A stretch of 57,393 nt of DNA from Nitrososphaerales archaeon (GTDB lineage Archaea > Thermoproteota > Nitrososphaeria > Nitrososphaerales > CADDZS01). The DNA lies in assembly GCA_030041295.1 (NCBI GenBank), contig JASHOD010000014.1:1-57393 (forward strand). Direction: 5' to 3'. This document shows, one piece after another, positions 8,414-17,553 of this stretch (position 1 is the first letter of the stretch; each line of letters starts with the position of its first letter). The notes beneath the pieces were generated by a model. The model saw only the letters and a program-made list of their open reading frames with translations. It was not told the DNA's origin and did no database searches. Position numbers and translations under genes: made by a program.

Positions 8414-9010
8414 TCACTTTTGTGTCTCCGTCGAAAGCAACCCGCCGAGCATGACGTAGTAAAGCATCGGAATCCCCGCGACAATGAACTGTATCAGGGC
8501 CTCATAAAAAATGATCTCATTTGTGACAGAAACGAACGGAGTCCCCTCAGCAATGTTCGAAAACTGAGACCTCCACCAATCTGGCGCGAGAAAACGAATG
8601 CCTGACTCGTACATTAGAATGACCAGTAGGCCAGAAAAGTACCCTTCGAGCAGCGCCTGCCTCGCTCCATGACTAATTCTTAGCCAGATTATCGGGAGTA
8701 ACATGAGGCCAAACAGGAAAGAGCAGGGAATAATCAGGCCCAAAGGGAGGGGAATCGGGATCCATTTTATCGACGGAATGATGTACTTGTAATCAAACCA
8801 GTCAAACCAGCCGAGATAAGCGTGAACCTTCGCGCAATTTGTGATCGAGCAATTCTCGTAATAGTTCAGCATGACAAGGCAGAAGAAAAGAAATGAGGAA
8901 AGCAAGAAGATGGCCCAAAGAGCGACTTTCGTCTTTCGTCCGAGCTTCTTCCGCGGCCTAGCAGCAACTGAGCGTGTCTCTGTACGAGCAGCTTGGATCT
9001 TCAGAGCCAT
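8414..9010 (-). CDS. Membrane protein, unknown, possibly shortened by an in-frame TGA
   Basis: 198 residues from the ATG at 9010 (a GTG five codons earlier at 9025 is possible). A basic N-terminus precedes about four hydrophobic segments: VALWAIFLLSSFLFFCLVML, then LPLGLIIPCSFLFGLMLLPI, GYFSGLLVILMYESG and FIVAGIPMLYYVMLGG. No domain was recognised. The stop is a TGA after STETQK, and the same frame then continues open for a further 109 codons with two more helices (see 8084-8413). The annotated product may therefore be a truncated version of a six-helix protein. Confidence 0.65.
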   Translation of the reverse strand: MALKIQAARTETRSVAARPRKKLGRKTKVALWAIFLLSSFLFFCLVMLNYYENCSITNCAKVHAYLGWFDWFDYKYIIPSIKWIPIPLPLGLIIPCSFLFGLMLLPIIWLRISHGARQALLEGYFSGLLVILMYESGIRFLAPDWWRSQFSNIAEGTPFVSVTNEIIFYEALIQFIVAGIPMLYYVMLGGLLSTETQK

Positions 9011-9025
9011 GTTGTAACCTGGCAC

Positions 9026-9416
9026 GTAATGAATTCGGGCCCAAAATAGAGCAATATTTTCGTTATCTATAGTGATCAGTAATTTTTCCTAGCCTAACTA
9101 CTGTTGAACATTGAAATCAAGGCAACGGCATCGCTCATGCAACAGGTCCGCTGTTCGCCGGATCTGCCGCCCGCAGGCAGAATTGAAAGGCAGATTAACG
9201 GGAAACTATCAAAAGGATCGTGAAACTTTCCAAGGATCACTAGAACATGCACTTTGGTTTAGAGCGTCGAAATCCTAGGATTACATTCCTGTGAAACTAT
9301 CCGAATTTTTGATAGTCCGAGTAGCGAGATTGCTAATCACAATACTTTTCCTGTGGCGAATCACAATGGAAGTGTTTATTGGTAAATTAATCAGCGAATT
9401 GAATTTGTAATTCACG
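9026..9416. other. Intergenic region with imperfect direct repeats and a small inverted repeat
   Basis: No gene is seen. It holds a 6-bp inverted repeat (TCTGCC 9163-9168 / GGCAGA 9176-9181) and three related elements: GAAACTATCAAAAGGATC at 9202, GAAACTTTCCAAGGATC at 9222 and GAAACTATCC at 9293. The last hundred bases are AT-rich and presumably contain the promoter of the downstream dehydrogenase. Confidence 0.4.
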
Positions 9417-10328
9417 TTGAGCAACAATAAACAGGCTGACGAGCTTCCAAGAATAGGATTCATCGGTCTCGGCCTCATGGGAAAGCCAATGGCCGCGAAC
9501 CTTCTCAAGAAAGGGCATAGCGTCTCAGTTTACAATAGAAGCGCAAAGAGCGTCGATGAACTCGCGTCTCTTGGAGCTATAGCTACAAAATCTCCAAAGG
9601 AAGTGGCGCAAAACTCCGACATTGTAATAGACATGGTGACTGACGCTCCGGACGTCCAGCAGGTACTGCTCGGACAAAATGGCGTCATAGAAGCAGCTCG
9701 CAAAGGCATTGTCGTTATCGACATGAGCACGAACTCCCCTGAAGTTGCAAAGTCGGTTGCCAATGAACTTGAAGCAAAGGGAATGGAATTTCTCGATGCG
9801 CCGGTGAGCGGCGGAGATAAGGGGGCAAAGGAGGGGACCCTTACAATCATGGTGGGCGGGAAGAAACAAGTCTACGAAAAGTGCCTCCGTGTTTTCGAAG
9901 CGATGGGCAAAACTATCACCTACACGGGAAGTGTGGGGTCGGGACAAGCGATGAAACTTTGCAACCAAGTCGCCGTCGCGATTCATACACTCGCAACTTC
10001 CGAAGCACTGCTCTTCGGTACGGCCCTCGGCCTAAAATCGGACGAACTGCTAAAGGTTCTAACAAGCGGGGCCGCAAATTCGTGGAACCTGCAATATCTC
10101 GGTCCTAAAATTGCGGCGAGGGACTTTGAGCCTGGGTTCAAGGCAGCTCACTTGTTTAAAGATCTGAAAGCTGTCATGAGGTCGATCGAAAGAGAAAAGC
10201 TGGTCCTTCCGGGAACTACGACAGCTTACGAGCTGTTTGGTGCGGTTCTTGCTTCAAAAGAAGGCGAGAAAGGTACACAGGTTGTCGCAAAGATTCTCGA
10301 GAAACTGGCTGAGAGAGAAATCAAGTAA
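9417..10328 (+). CDS. NAD(P)-dependent beta-hydroxyacid dehydrogenase (3-hydroxyisobutyrate dehydrogenase/GarR family)
   Basis: 303 residues from a TTG start. The Rossmann motif IGFIGLGLMGKPMAANL lies at about residues 13-29. The substrate motif DAPVSGGDKGAKEGTL and the catalytic-lysine motif GSGQAMKLCNQ are both present, so all family landmarks are intact. Members oxidise 3-hydroxyisobutyrate, reduce tartronate or succinic semialdehyde, or act on glyoxylate-type substrates; sequence alone does not decide which. It is a soluble, single-domain protein of normal length and stands alone. Confidence 0.9.
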   Translation: MSNNKQADELPRIGFIGLGLMGKPMAANLLKKGHSVSVYNRSAKSVDELASLGAIATKSPKEVAQNSDIVIDMVTDAPDVQQVLLGQNGVIEAARKGIVVIDMSTNSPEVAKSVANELEAKGMEFLDAPVSGGDKGAKEGTLTIMVGGKKQVYEKCLRVFEAMGKTITYTGSVGSGQAMKLCNQVAVAIHTLATSEALLFGTALGLKSDELLKVLTSGAANSWNLQYLGPKIAARDFEPGFKAAHLFKDLKAVMRSIEREKLVLPGTTTAYELFGAVLASKEGEKGTQVVAKILEKLAEREIK

Positions 10329-10426
10329 AAACCTTAGATTCGATTTGTCCAAAGGGGGGCAGAGGTCTTCTTACTTTGGCTAGACATAAATCAAATTAAG
10401 AATCTATTTCTTTTGTAAATATTGGG

Positions 10427-11023
10427 ATGCAGAGTTCCAGACGGGATTCGTCCTCTGTTGCTGCGATTGTACTTGTCGTAGTCCTAGCACTTGGACTCTC
10501 GGCTGCGGGAGTAAATGCGCTCCCAAGTGCAAACGCAGTTTCGCAAAGCAATTCAGTAACTGTTGGAAATTTTGTCCTCAATGCTACTCAAGGGCAATCA
10601 ACGACCATCCTCGTCCCTGTCGATAACCTGGGTTCTTCCTTAAACTGGACCGACATGCGCCTAACTTTTGTTGATTCCTTCAAGGGCATAGGGGTTTCCA
10701 CGGATCCGTTACTCTTCGTGGATTCAATCGTGTTAGCTCATAGCGACAACTATTCTTTGAGTATAGGAATTCGAGTGAGTCAAAACACAAGTCTCGGAGT
10801 CTACACTATTCCTTTCACCCTCACAGGGAGATCCTCATTTCTTTCTCCGTCCGTTAGCTTATCGATCGGTTTCAACGTGACAATCACTGTTTTGAAATCA
10901 CCCAGAATGGCATTTCCCCTCCTACTTCTATTTCCTCCTTTCATTTTGGTATCTGCCCTAATAACAATCGGCATCGTGATTATTTGGGGTAGAGACTGGA
11001 ATATCTCAGAAGTCAAAAAATGA
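10427..11023 (+). CDS. Secreted, C-terminally membrane-anchored protein
   Basis: 198 residues. An N-terminal signal helix (VAAIVLVVVLALGLSAAGV) is followed by an extracellular beta-rich domain of about 120 residues with several NxS/T sites. A C-terminal membrane helix (LLLLFPPFILVSALITIGIV) and a short charged tail close the protein. The domain resembles NEW3/CARDB-like extracellular beta-sandwich modules (QGQSTTILVPVDNLGSS), but this is only a resemblance. Probably a cell-surface protein; no partner gene is adjacent. Confidence 0.7.
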   Translation: MQSSRRDSSSVAAIVLVVVLALGLSAAGVNALPSANAVSQSNSVTVGNFVLNATQGQSTTILVPVDNLGSSLNWTDMRLTFVDSFKGIGVSTDPLLFVDSIVLAHSDNYSLSIGIRVSQNTSLGVYTIPFTLTGRSSFLSPSVSLSIGFNVTITVLKSPRMAFPLLLLFPPFILVSALITIGIVIIWGRDWNISEVKK

Positions 11024-11338
11024 TAGAGAAGATACGATTCATCGGCCAAAGTTTCAGGGCAACTACGAAGGTATGCGCACAAAGCCCTCCAATGACGGTC
11101 TCCCCGTTCTCAGCAATATCAGAAAGCTTATCTTTGTCTCTTCTGCTAGATAGAATTCGCAGATTGTCGGAAAAACAAATATCTTGAGATGAATTCCCAC
11201 TCTGCAGTACGAAAGACTACACAAGTAACTGCGCATTAAAAGCCTAGAGGAAAAAGCTAAAGAATAGTCGAAACGACTTTCAACCTATTAACCTTTGTTA
11301 CCGACGGAATATACGAAAAAGGATATTGAGAACTGAGT
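11024..11338. other. Intergenic region, nothing recognised
   Basis: About 315 bp between the surface protein and the PAP2 gene. I see no protein-like frame, RNA gene or strong inverted repeat. The AT-rich end presumably carries the promoter of the PAP2 gene. Confidence 0.5.
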
Positions 11339-12331
11339 TTGGAAAGACGAACGATACTGCCGGCGATAAAGAGCAACGCCTACGCCCTCGCTGTCCTTGG
11401 CTATACGTCGGTACTGGTCATCAACTATATCCGCTTCGGAACTCTCTTTCAATTCGACCTCGGGCTAATTGCAATAGTCATCCTGCCAATAGTTCTGGTT
11501 GTGCTAAAGATGACAAAGAAATCCGACCAGCAACTCTTCTTGAAGCAGTGGGTCCCGTTGATCGTGATCCTGCTATCCTATGAAGCTCTCCAGGGAATGG
11601 CGGGATCGACAAACAACATTCTGAATCTCTTTCCCTACGATAAGATGCTGTGGTCGATCAATCTTACAGGAACAATTCAACGAATGTTCTATTCGCAACT
11701 TATGACCGACTTCATGTTGCTCTTTTACAGTTTGCATTTCTACCTTGTCATAGTTGCCTCAGTGGTGCTATGGATATTTAGAAGGCAACTTTTTTCAAGA
11801 TATGCAATTGCCATAACAATAACGTCCTATGTGTCCTTGCTTGTATTCGCTTTGTACCCAACGGCTCCCCCCTGGGATTCAGGAGCGGCATGCAACCTAG
11901 CGAATCTCGCTTCTCCCTGTAGTCTAAGCGCAACAACCAGTCTTTCGGCGTCGGCGCAATCAGCGCCTCCCGTAATTTCCCAGCTTGTGCACTTGAATAA
12001 CCTTGTTGAATCGGACAAGTACGCAGCGTTTCCCAGTCTGCATGCAGCCTATGTGACACTCTTTTGCGCTTTCATGGTCAAGTTCAGAAGAAAACTAATT
12101 TTCGTAATGGTTCCACTCGAGTTTGGAGTTTTGTTTGCCACATTGTATCTCGGTCAACACTACTTGATAGACCTGATTGCAGGAGTATCCCTTGCACTAG
12201 CAAGTGTGTTTCTCTCGGAGTTTATCGTAAAGAAATTTAATCCGTTCTCAATGAAAGCAGATCAACAATACGAGCCTCTGCAGCTTAACACTAACTCGAA
12301 TGATAAAACTCAGACTACGACAGGAGCTTAG
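11339..12331 (+). CDS. PAP2-family membrane phosphatase/phosphotransferase (PAP2_3, Aur1-like)
   Basis: 330 residues from a TTG start, with about seven membrane helices. The PAP2 motifs are recognisable: LYPTAPPW in place of the usual first motif, PSLHA (about residue 233) and LYLGQHYLIDLIAG, containing the catalytic His and Asp. This variant is typical of inositol-phosphorylceramide-synthase-like PAP2_3 proteins, which move or remove lipid-linked phosphate head groups at the outer face of the membrane. The C-terminal 30 residues are polar. The lipid substrate in this archaeon is unknown. Confidence 0.85.
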   Translation: MERRTILPAIKSNAYALAVLGYTSVLVINYIRFGTLFQFDLGLIAIVILPIVLVVLKMTKKSDQQLFLKQWVPLIVILLSYEALQGMAGSTNNILNLFPYDKMLWSINLTGTIQRMFYSQLMTDFMLLFYSLHFYLVIVASVVLWIFRRQLFSRYAIAITITSYVSLLVFALYPTAPPWDSGAACNLANLASPCSLSATTSLSASAQSAPPVISQLVHLNNLVESDKYAAFPSLHAAYVTLFCAFMVKFRRKLIFVMVPLEFGVLFATLYLGQHYLIDLIAGVSLALASVFLSEFIVKKFNPFSMKADQQYEPLQLNTNSNDKTQTTTGA

Positions 12332-12514
12332 CCCAACGAAGAGCATCATTCTTATCTTATTGGATCTTTACCCCGAAGATACTATTGTGCTAAAGATAGA
12401 TTAGTGTTCTTCACGGGTTCTAAGAAAGTCAGCAAAGTTTAGGCGGGACTCGTCGTGTTAGAATGGCGCCCGTCTTTTCTTAAATAGTCGAGTACCTTTT
12501 AGCATGGGTAGGCC

Positions 12515-13306
12515 TTGGAAGACAGAAAGATTCGCAGGAGCCTCATTTTTGCTTCAATTGCGTCTTTTTGTGCTGCCGTTTTTGCTGTCGTGGGACAGCT
12601 GTACTACTACAACGGCGGCAAGGGTCTTCCTTTAGATCCTCATGTCAACATAATAGTACAGGAATTCAACCAGTATATGATGCTTCAGAATTTCGTGAAT
12701 TTGGAAAGAATCTTTCTTATCTTAGGTGTGGCGACAGTACTCCTCACGTTCTCATTTCCAACCTTGAGGACAAGAAGGAGACTCACCGCTTTCATCCTTA
12801 CTACCATCTCCGCAGTTTATTTCAATTTGCTATTTTTGTGGACGTCTACGGTCTTCAATTCATTTTGGATTCAGTATTCCGAGACGATTATCTCGCTTCT
12901 GATCAAGGAAGGAAGTTTGTTCAATGTCCTAAATTTTCTATCTCCTCTGCCATCATGGGACATTTTAGCCGTCGGCCCTTTCATCGTTGCAGATTACTTA
13001 TCGGTCGCGCTTCTAATATTGACTTTCTTAAGTGTGCTTTACGCACTTAGGTTTGCAAGAGCAGTACAAGTTCTCTCTCTCTTGATCATTCCACTTCCCA
13101 TCGAGATTTTCTTTTTCGATAGACTCGAATTCAATCTATACGTGATCGGGGCTTTCTCATCTAACGCAATGCTGGAGCATTTTACAAATTCGACTCTGCT
13201 TGAAATATGTGTGTCGAGTCTTGTAGTAAGTACATTATGGATTCATAGTAGGAAAGATGGACTAACGGATTCTGTCCTCCACAGAATTAGGAAGGTCTTG
13301 ATTTGA
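12515..13306 (+). CDS. Polytopic membrane protein, unknown
   Basis: 263 residues from a TTG start with about six hydrophobic segments, the first at residues 9-28 and the last near residue 240. A polar extracytoplasmic loop containing GGKGLPLDPHVNIIVQEF follows helix 1. No family was recognised. An AT-rich element (TTCTTAAATAG about 12476-12486) at promoter distance supports transcription from here. It converges on phoU, with 43 bp between the stops. Confidence 0.65.
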   Translation: MEDRKIRRSLIFASIASFCAAVFAVVGQLYYYNGGKGLPLDPHVNIIVQEFNQYMMLQNFVNLERIFLILGVATVLLTFSFPTLRTRRRLTAFILTTISAVYFNLLFLWTSTVFNSFWIQYSETIISLLIKEGSLFNVLNFLSPLPSWDILAVGPFIVADYLSVALLILTFLSVLYALRFARAVQVLSLLIIPLPIEIFFFDRLEFNLYVIGAFSSNAMLEHFTNSTLLEICVSSLVVSTLWIHSRKDGLTDSVLHRIRKVLI

Positions 13307-13349
13307 AAGTATTGGAGATGCCCGCTTTCGCATTGAAAATATGTTTGTT

Positions 13350-13985
13350 CTATTTTCGAGCGGTGCTGGTTCCCGATACAATATACAATACAGAGTCGCC
13401 AATATATGCGGAATGATCTGCTATGCGTTCCAAGTACCGTAAGATCAAGGTCGCTGATAGGGCGCATCTTACATCGACGTTTAAATCGCGTAGCGTCCTT
13501 CCTACGTGTTCCCTATATTTATCGTCCACAAAATCGTCCAATTTTCCTATGCTCTTCGCGAGTTCGACGTCCCTCTTTGCGAATGCATCGATGCTCATGC
13601 GAATCATTTCTTTTGTTGATTTGCCGACTATATCCACAGTACCGTGATCGCATTTGGATAGATCGCCAAACTCTTCGAGAACTTCAGAAATATCGTAGGC
13701 GTATCTCCCGAATCTAGAGAAGCCGTACGCAATTTCCATGCATGATTTTATGAAACGCAAATCAGACGCGACAGGCTGATACCTCGCAATCAGCTCCATC
13801 GAGAGCTCGCTAACTTCCTCTTGCATTTTTCGCAGTTCGTCGGACCACTGCTTGATCTCTTCCGCGAGATTCTTTCCTGAAATGTAAGCTTCGATGGAGG
13901 TCGCGACCGATCTCTCGGACAAATTCGCCATATCAAGAAGAGTGTTTGTAAGTTTGTCCAGTCCGATATCCATGAGTCTAGGCAT
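13350..13985 (-). CDS. phoU: PhoU-family phosphate regulator
   Basis: 211 residues from the ATG at 13985; a TTG at 14039 would add 18 residues. Two PhoU-type three-helix bundles are visible, each with its conserved acidic segment (LRFIKSCMEIAYGFSRFGRY and LERIADHSAYIGD). PhoU proteins bind metal clusters and PstB or the sensor and shut down phosphate uptake when phosphate is plentiful. It is the last gene of the minus-strand pst cluster and is separated from pstS by a stem-loop followed by a T-tract, so it may be transcribed partly independently. Confidence 0.88.
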   Translation of the reverse strand: MPRLMDIGLDKLTNTLLDMANLSERSVATSIEAYISGKNLAEEIKQWSDELRKMQEEVSELSMELIARYQPVASDLRFIKSCMEIAYGFSRFGRYAYDISEVLEEFGDLSKCDHGTVDIVGKSTKEMIRMSIDAFAKRDVELAKSIGKLDDFVDDKYREHVGRTLRDLNVDVRCALSATLILRYLERIADHSAYIGDSVLYIVSGTSTARK

Positions 13986-14115
13986 AATTCGATCACTCCA
14001 ATTTTTTGAGTTACTTTTGAGTGTTTTTACTTTTAACAAGAAGGTAGACTTTCAAAAAATTCATTCAAAAATCAAATCCCTAAGGTAATGGTCATTTTAA
14101 AAAAATAGAAGGAAT

Positions 14116-14144
14116 GCTGCATTGGGTTTCAAGTCCGATGCAGC
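14116..14144 (-). terminator. Terminator-like stem-loop after pstS
   Basis: A perfect 7-bp stem (GCTGCAT / ATGCAGC at 14116-14122 and 14138-14144) lies downstream of the pstS stop in the transcription direction. On the minus strand it is followed by a T-rich tract (TTCTATTTTTTT). It may attenuate read-through into phoU. Confidence 0.5.
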
Positions 14145-14172
14145 TTTTTTTCTGATTGCGTGTGCTTTGGCG

Positions 14173-15459
14173 CTATGGACCGGTGATCAAATTGATCTGC
14201 GCTTGGCTGAGAGCTTCTATCGAAGCGGGTAGTGGGATGAAGTTGACCTGATTCAGGTTGACCGGAGCGTTCCCGTAGTTTGGCAGAATCATCCAAGTCA
14301 ACAGTGTCCGAAGAGTTTCAGCCATTCCTGCAACCGTCTGAGTCTTGTTGACCATCAGGTACTCGTAGTTGACAATTGGATATGCATTTGCTCCCGAGGT
14401 GAAGACAATTGAGATTCTCTCATTTGCTGGTGTTGTTGATACAACAGAATTCGCCGCTGCTTGAATTGTCGTTGAATTTATGCTCTCATAGTTGCCTGCT
14501 TGATTTAATAGATTGGCGTAGCCTAGACCGGTCTCTTTTACTTCACTCAGATAGCTGATACCGACGTAAGCTATAGAGTACTTGTTAGACTGACAATTGT
14601 ATACCATACCAGAGTTCAGGGTCGTACCAATTTCGCCAGTTACGGTAGGCCAAGTAACAGTCGTCCCGTAGCCCACTGTACTGTTCCAGTTCAAGTCCGA
14701 GAATGAAAGGTACTGGGTAAAGATGAAAGTATCCCCGCTGGAGTCCGATCTGTGAATTGGGATGATTGTTTGAGAGGTTAGCAAGCTAGCTGCGCCAGGG
14801 TTTGCCGCTACAATCTGCGCATTATTCCATGTCGTTATGGAACCGTTGTATATGCCTGCAAGAATAGGACCAGAGAAATTGAGATGCATGGTTGATGGAA
14901 TGCCTGGAACATTGTAAACAACTTCTTGAGCTGAAATCGCGACTGGGATGTTCAAAATGTTCGGATATTGTGTTGCAGTGGTATTGGAGAGATATGCATC
15001 AGATGCACCTAGTTGAACTGCACCGCTCTCTGCGTCAGCTTGGCCCGTGCCACTTCCAGTGGATGCTGGATTGATGGCTACATTAGGATAAACTGTACTC
15101 AGATTGCTAGCCCAAATGAGCATGAGTGGGTAGAGCAATGAAGAACCTGTTTCAAGAACAGTCTCGGATGGAAGTGTTGAAGTTAGGCTTACAGTGCTAG
15201 AAGTACTTGTTGAAGTCGTAGAAGTAGAGCTGACGGAAGATGAAGATGATGAAGATGATGAAGTTGAACTTGAAGTAGTAGACGTAGAAGAAGATGTGGT
15301 TGATGTCGTTGACGTCGTAGAAGTGGTTGTACTTTTGGAAGTTGAGGAGATTGCAACATAGGCTCCAACGCCAGCTATCACGATTATTACAATGACAATC
15401 GCGACAATGACAGTTGTGCTAATTGCTGTTGTGTTTCGGAGTAATTGATCTCGTTTCAA
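14173..15459 (-). CDS. pstS: Phosphate ABC transporter substrate-binding protein PstS with pilin-like N-terminus
   Basis: 428 residues from a TTG start. The N-terminus reads LLRNTTAISTTVIVAIVIV, a hydrophobic helix preceded by a short polar segment with AIS, resembling archaeal class III (pilin-type) signal peptides rather than a lipobox. A Ser/Thr-rich linker (about residues 40-95) follows, then the periplasmic-binding-protein domain with the PstS hallmark IPIHRSDSSGDTF. It captures phosphate outside the cell for PstCAB. The gene is 229 bp downstream of pstB; an AT-rich TATAAAAA element at about 15640-15647 could give it its own promoter. Confidence 0.93.
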   Translation of the reverse strand: MKRDQLLRNTTAISTTVIVAIVIVIIVIAGVGAYVAISSTSKSTTTSTTSTTSTTSSSTSTTSSSTSSSSSSSSSVSSTSTTSTSTSSTVSLTSTLPSETVLETGSSLLYPLMLIWASNLSTVYPNVAINPASTGSGTGQADAESGAVQLGASDAYLSNTTATQYPNILNIPVAISAQEVVYNVPGIPSTMHLNFSGPILAGIYNGSITTWNNAQIVAANPGAASLLTSQTIIPIHRSDSSGDTFIFTQYLSFSDLNWNSTVGYGTTVTWPTVTGEIGTTLNSGMVYNCQSNKYSIAYVGISYLSEVKETGLGYANLLNQAGNYESINSTTIQAAANSVVSTTPANERISIVFTSGANAYPIVNYEYLMVNKTQTVAGMAETLRTLLTWMILPNYGNAPVNLNQVNFIPLPASIEALSQAQINLITGP

Positions 15460-15688
15460 TTTGTTTGCACAAGAGAAAATTCCTCCTTTTATGGTTCTTA
15501 TCTATTCCGTAAATAGACTAAATAGTTCCCATACCCCTCAATAATCTATTGAGAAACCAACTCGTATGCTTGTGAGTATTGATTTTTCAAGCTAGACCGG
15601 ACTCGTAGAATAAGCGTTACAGTCCAAATAGGATGAAACTTTTTATAGCTAAAGGCTAGCAAGAAGATTTCTTATAAATTATCGTGGC

Positions 15689-16558
15689 CTACATCAATTT
15701 TCCACTGATATAGTCTTCAGTCATTTTGTTTTGTGGATTTTCAAAGATAGCTGGGGCTTCGCCCACTTCGATCAAATCCCCTTTGTACATAAAAGCTACC
15801 TTATTTGCGACTCGTGCGGCCTGTTGCATATTATGCGTTACAAGAACAATAGTCAGATCCTTCTTGAGTTCAACCATAAGCTCCTCAACTTTTGCGGTCG
15901 AACCAGGATCCAGAGCAGAGGCCGGCTCATCAAGCAATAGGATTTCAGGTCGAACAGCGAGTGCTCTAGCAATACAGAGTCGTTGTTGCTGACCGCCAGA
16001 AAGGCCGAGAGCGCTTGCTTTTAGCCTGTCTTTGACCTCACTCCAGAGAGCCGCCTGTCGAAGAGCGCGTTCCACAATTTCGTTCATTTCTTCTTTGCTT
16101 TTCGTGAACTTGTGTATCTTAGGGCCAAAGGCCACGTTATCATAGATCGATAAAGGAAAAGGATTCGGTCTTTGAAAAACCATTCCCATTCTAAGTTTTA
16201 GCAGCACCGGATCAACTTGCTTCGAATAAACGTTCACACCGTCTAGTTCCACAGCTCCGGTCACTCTGAATCCAGGGACACTGTCGTTCATTCTATTCAA
16301 GGATCTGATAAGAGTGCTTTTTCCACAACCTGATGGCCCCATTATAACAGTGATCTTCTTGTCCTCAATGCCCAGGCTGATATCCTTCAAAACATGCGAC
16401 TTGCCATAATAAATATTCAATCCAGAAATGTTGATTCTATTGCCCGTTCTGCTGGAGCCAATAAAATCAGGAGGTCGATTTTGAAGTGCTTCACGTATGC
16501 TCGACTTTGCAATTTCCTCGGTCTGACTGTCTCGTGATTCTTCCATTTTGCTCATCAA
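15689..16558 (-). CDS. pstB: Phosphate ABC transporter ATPase PstB
   Basis: 289 residues. Walker A GPSGCGKST, Q-loop MVFQRPNPFP, signature LSGGQQQR, Walker B ILLLDEPASALDP and the H-loop VTHNMQQA are all intact. The MVFQRPNPFP Q-loop is characteristic of PstB. The first 45 residues are a polar extension beyond the usual start (NISGLNIYYG). It couples ATP hydrolysis to phosphate import through PstC/PstA. The gene follows pstA by 44 bp on the minus strand. Confidence 0.95.
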   Translation of the reverse strand: MMSKMEESRDSQTEEIAKSSIREALQNRPPDFIGSSRTGNRINISGLNIYYGKSHVLKDISLGIEDKKITVIMGPSGCGKSTLIRSLNRMNDSVPGFRVTGAVELDGVNVYSKQVDPVLLKLRMGMVFQRPNPFPLSIYDNVAFGPKIHKFTKSKEEMNEIVERALRQAALWSEVKDRLKASALGLSGGQQQRLCIARALAVRPEILLLDEPASALDPGSTAKVEELMVELKKDLTIVLVTHNMQQAARVANKVAFMYKGDLIEVGEAPAIFENPQNKMTEDYISGKLM

Positions 16559-16602
16559 GATTTTGTCTTCCTTTTTCTCTTCAGATTCCCCATCATTGTT
16601 GG

Positions 16603-17553
16603 TCAGATCCGAGACTCGTACTGTTTAGAGAATCTCCTTAAAGCAATTCTGCTAACAACGTTGATAGAGAGCACTATGATAATCAAGAGAAAAGTGGCCA
16701 AATAAGCAAGTTCGTGTGCGTTAGCATAAGGTTGTTCGCTATCCACGAAGACGATGTAGGTGAGGTATCCTACTGGGTCGTGAAATAGTTTCAAAGTAGG
16801 ATAGCTACCAAAACTAGCGGTATAAAGCAAAGGAGCAGTTTCGCCGACGGACAAGCTTAAGGCCAAGAGGATTCCCGTCAATATACCTGGAAAAGCGAAC
16901 CTAAGAGTCAACCTGTTGATCATGGACGTTTTGGAACTTCCGAGTGACAAGGCGCCCTCTCGAATACTGTTCGGCACTCGTCTCAATGCAAGCTCGGTTG
17001 TCCTAATTACATACGGTAACATGAAGACTGAGATAGTTATAGCCGCAGCCATTGCTGAAAATCCCCAGTTAAAATAAAGCACCAGAATAGTAAACCCTAC
17101 GAAACCAAGAACTATGGAAGGAACACCAGCTAATATATCCGCGATGAAACGAATAACGAACGCAAATCGATTATTTTCTGAGAATTCTGCAAGATAGACT
17201 CCTCCGAAGACTCCGATTGGTATCACGATAGCTGCCGAAAGCCCCATCAAGAAGAAAGTGCCTTCAATAGCATTGTATAGTCCGTCCCCGCCGATCTGAG
17301 GTCCGATAGTATTTTGAGTTAGTCTAGCGATTGAAATGGCAAGGGCGCCATTGTAGACGAAGAGATAGAGAATGTCAGCAACCGGAACTAGAACAATTAC
17401 AAGGGCGACTAATGCCAAGCTCTTAATGATCTTGCTGCTTAACTTCCTTCTTCTGAAATTTGAGGGGGCATACAGGAAGGACGACGACCTGCTTTCTTGC
17501 GTATCGGTTGTTGTCTCGACCAAAAGTTGACCATCTTCTTTTTGACTATTCAA
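16603..17553 (-). CDS. pstA: Phosphate ABC transporter permease PstA
   Basis: 316 residues with six predicted membrane helices and the permease EAA-type loop (IREGALSLGSSKTSMINRLT). The N-terminal 40 residues are polar and cytoplasmic. It forms the phosphate channel with PstC. Its start overlaps the pstC stop by 4 bp (ATGA type), so the two are translationally coupled. All expected features of the family are present. Confidence 0.94.
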   Translation of the reverse strand: MNSQKEDGQLLVETTTDTQESRSSSFLYAPSNFRRRKLSSKIIKSLALVALVIVLVPVADILYLFVYNGALAISIARLTQNTIGPQIGGDGLYNAIEGTFFLMGLSAAIVIPIGVFGGVYLAEFSENNRFAFVIRFIADILAGVPSIVLGFVGFTILVLYFNWGFSAMAAAITISVFMLPYVIRTTELALRRVPNSIREGALSLGSSKTSMINRLTLRFAFPGILTGILLALSLSVGETAPLLYTASFGSYPTLKLFHDPVGYLTYIVFVDSEQPYANAHELAYLATFLLIIIVLSINVVSRIALRRFSKQYESRI

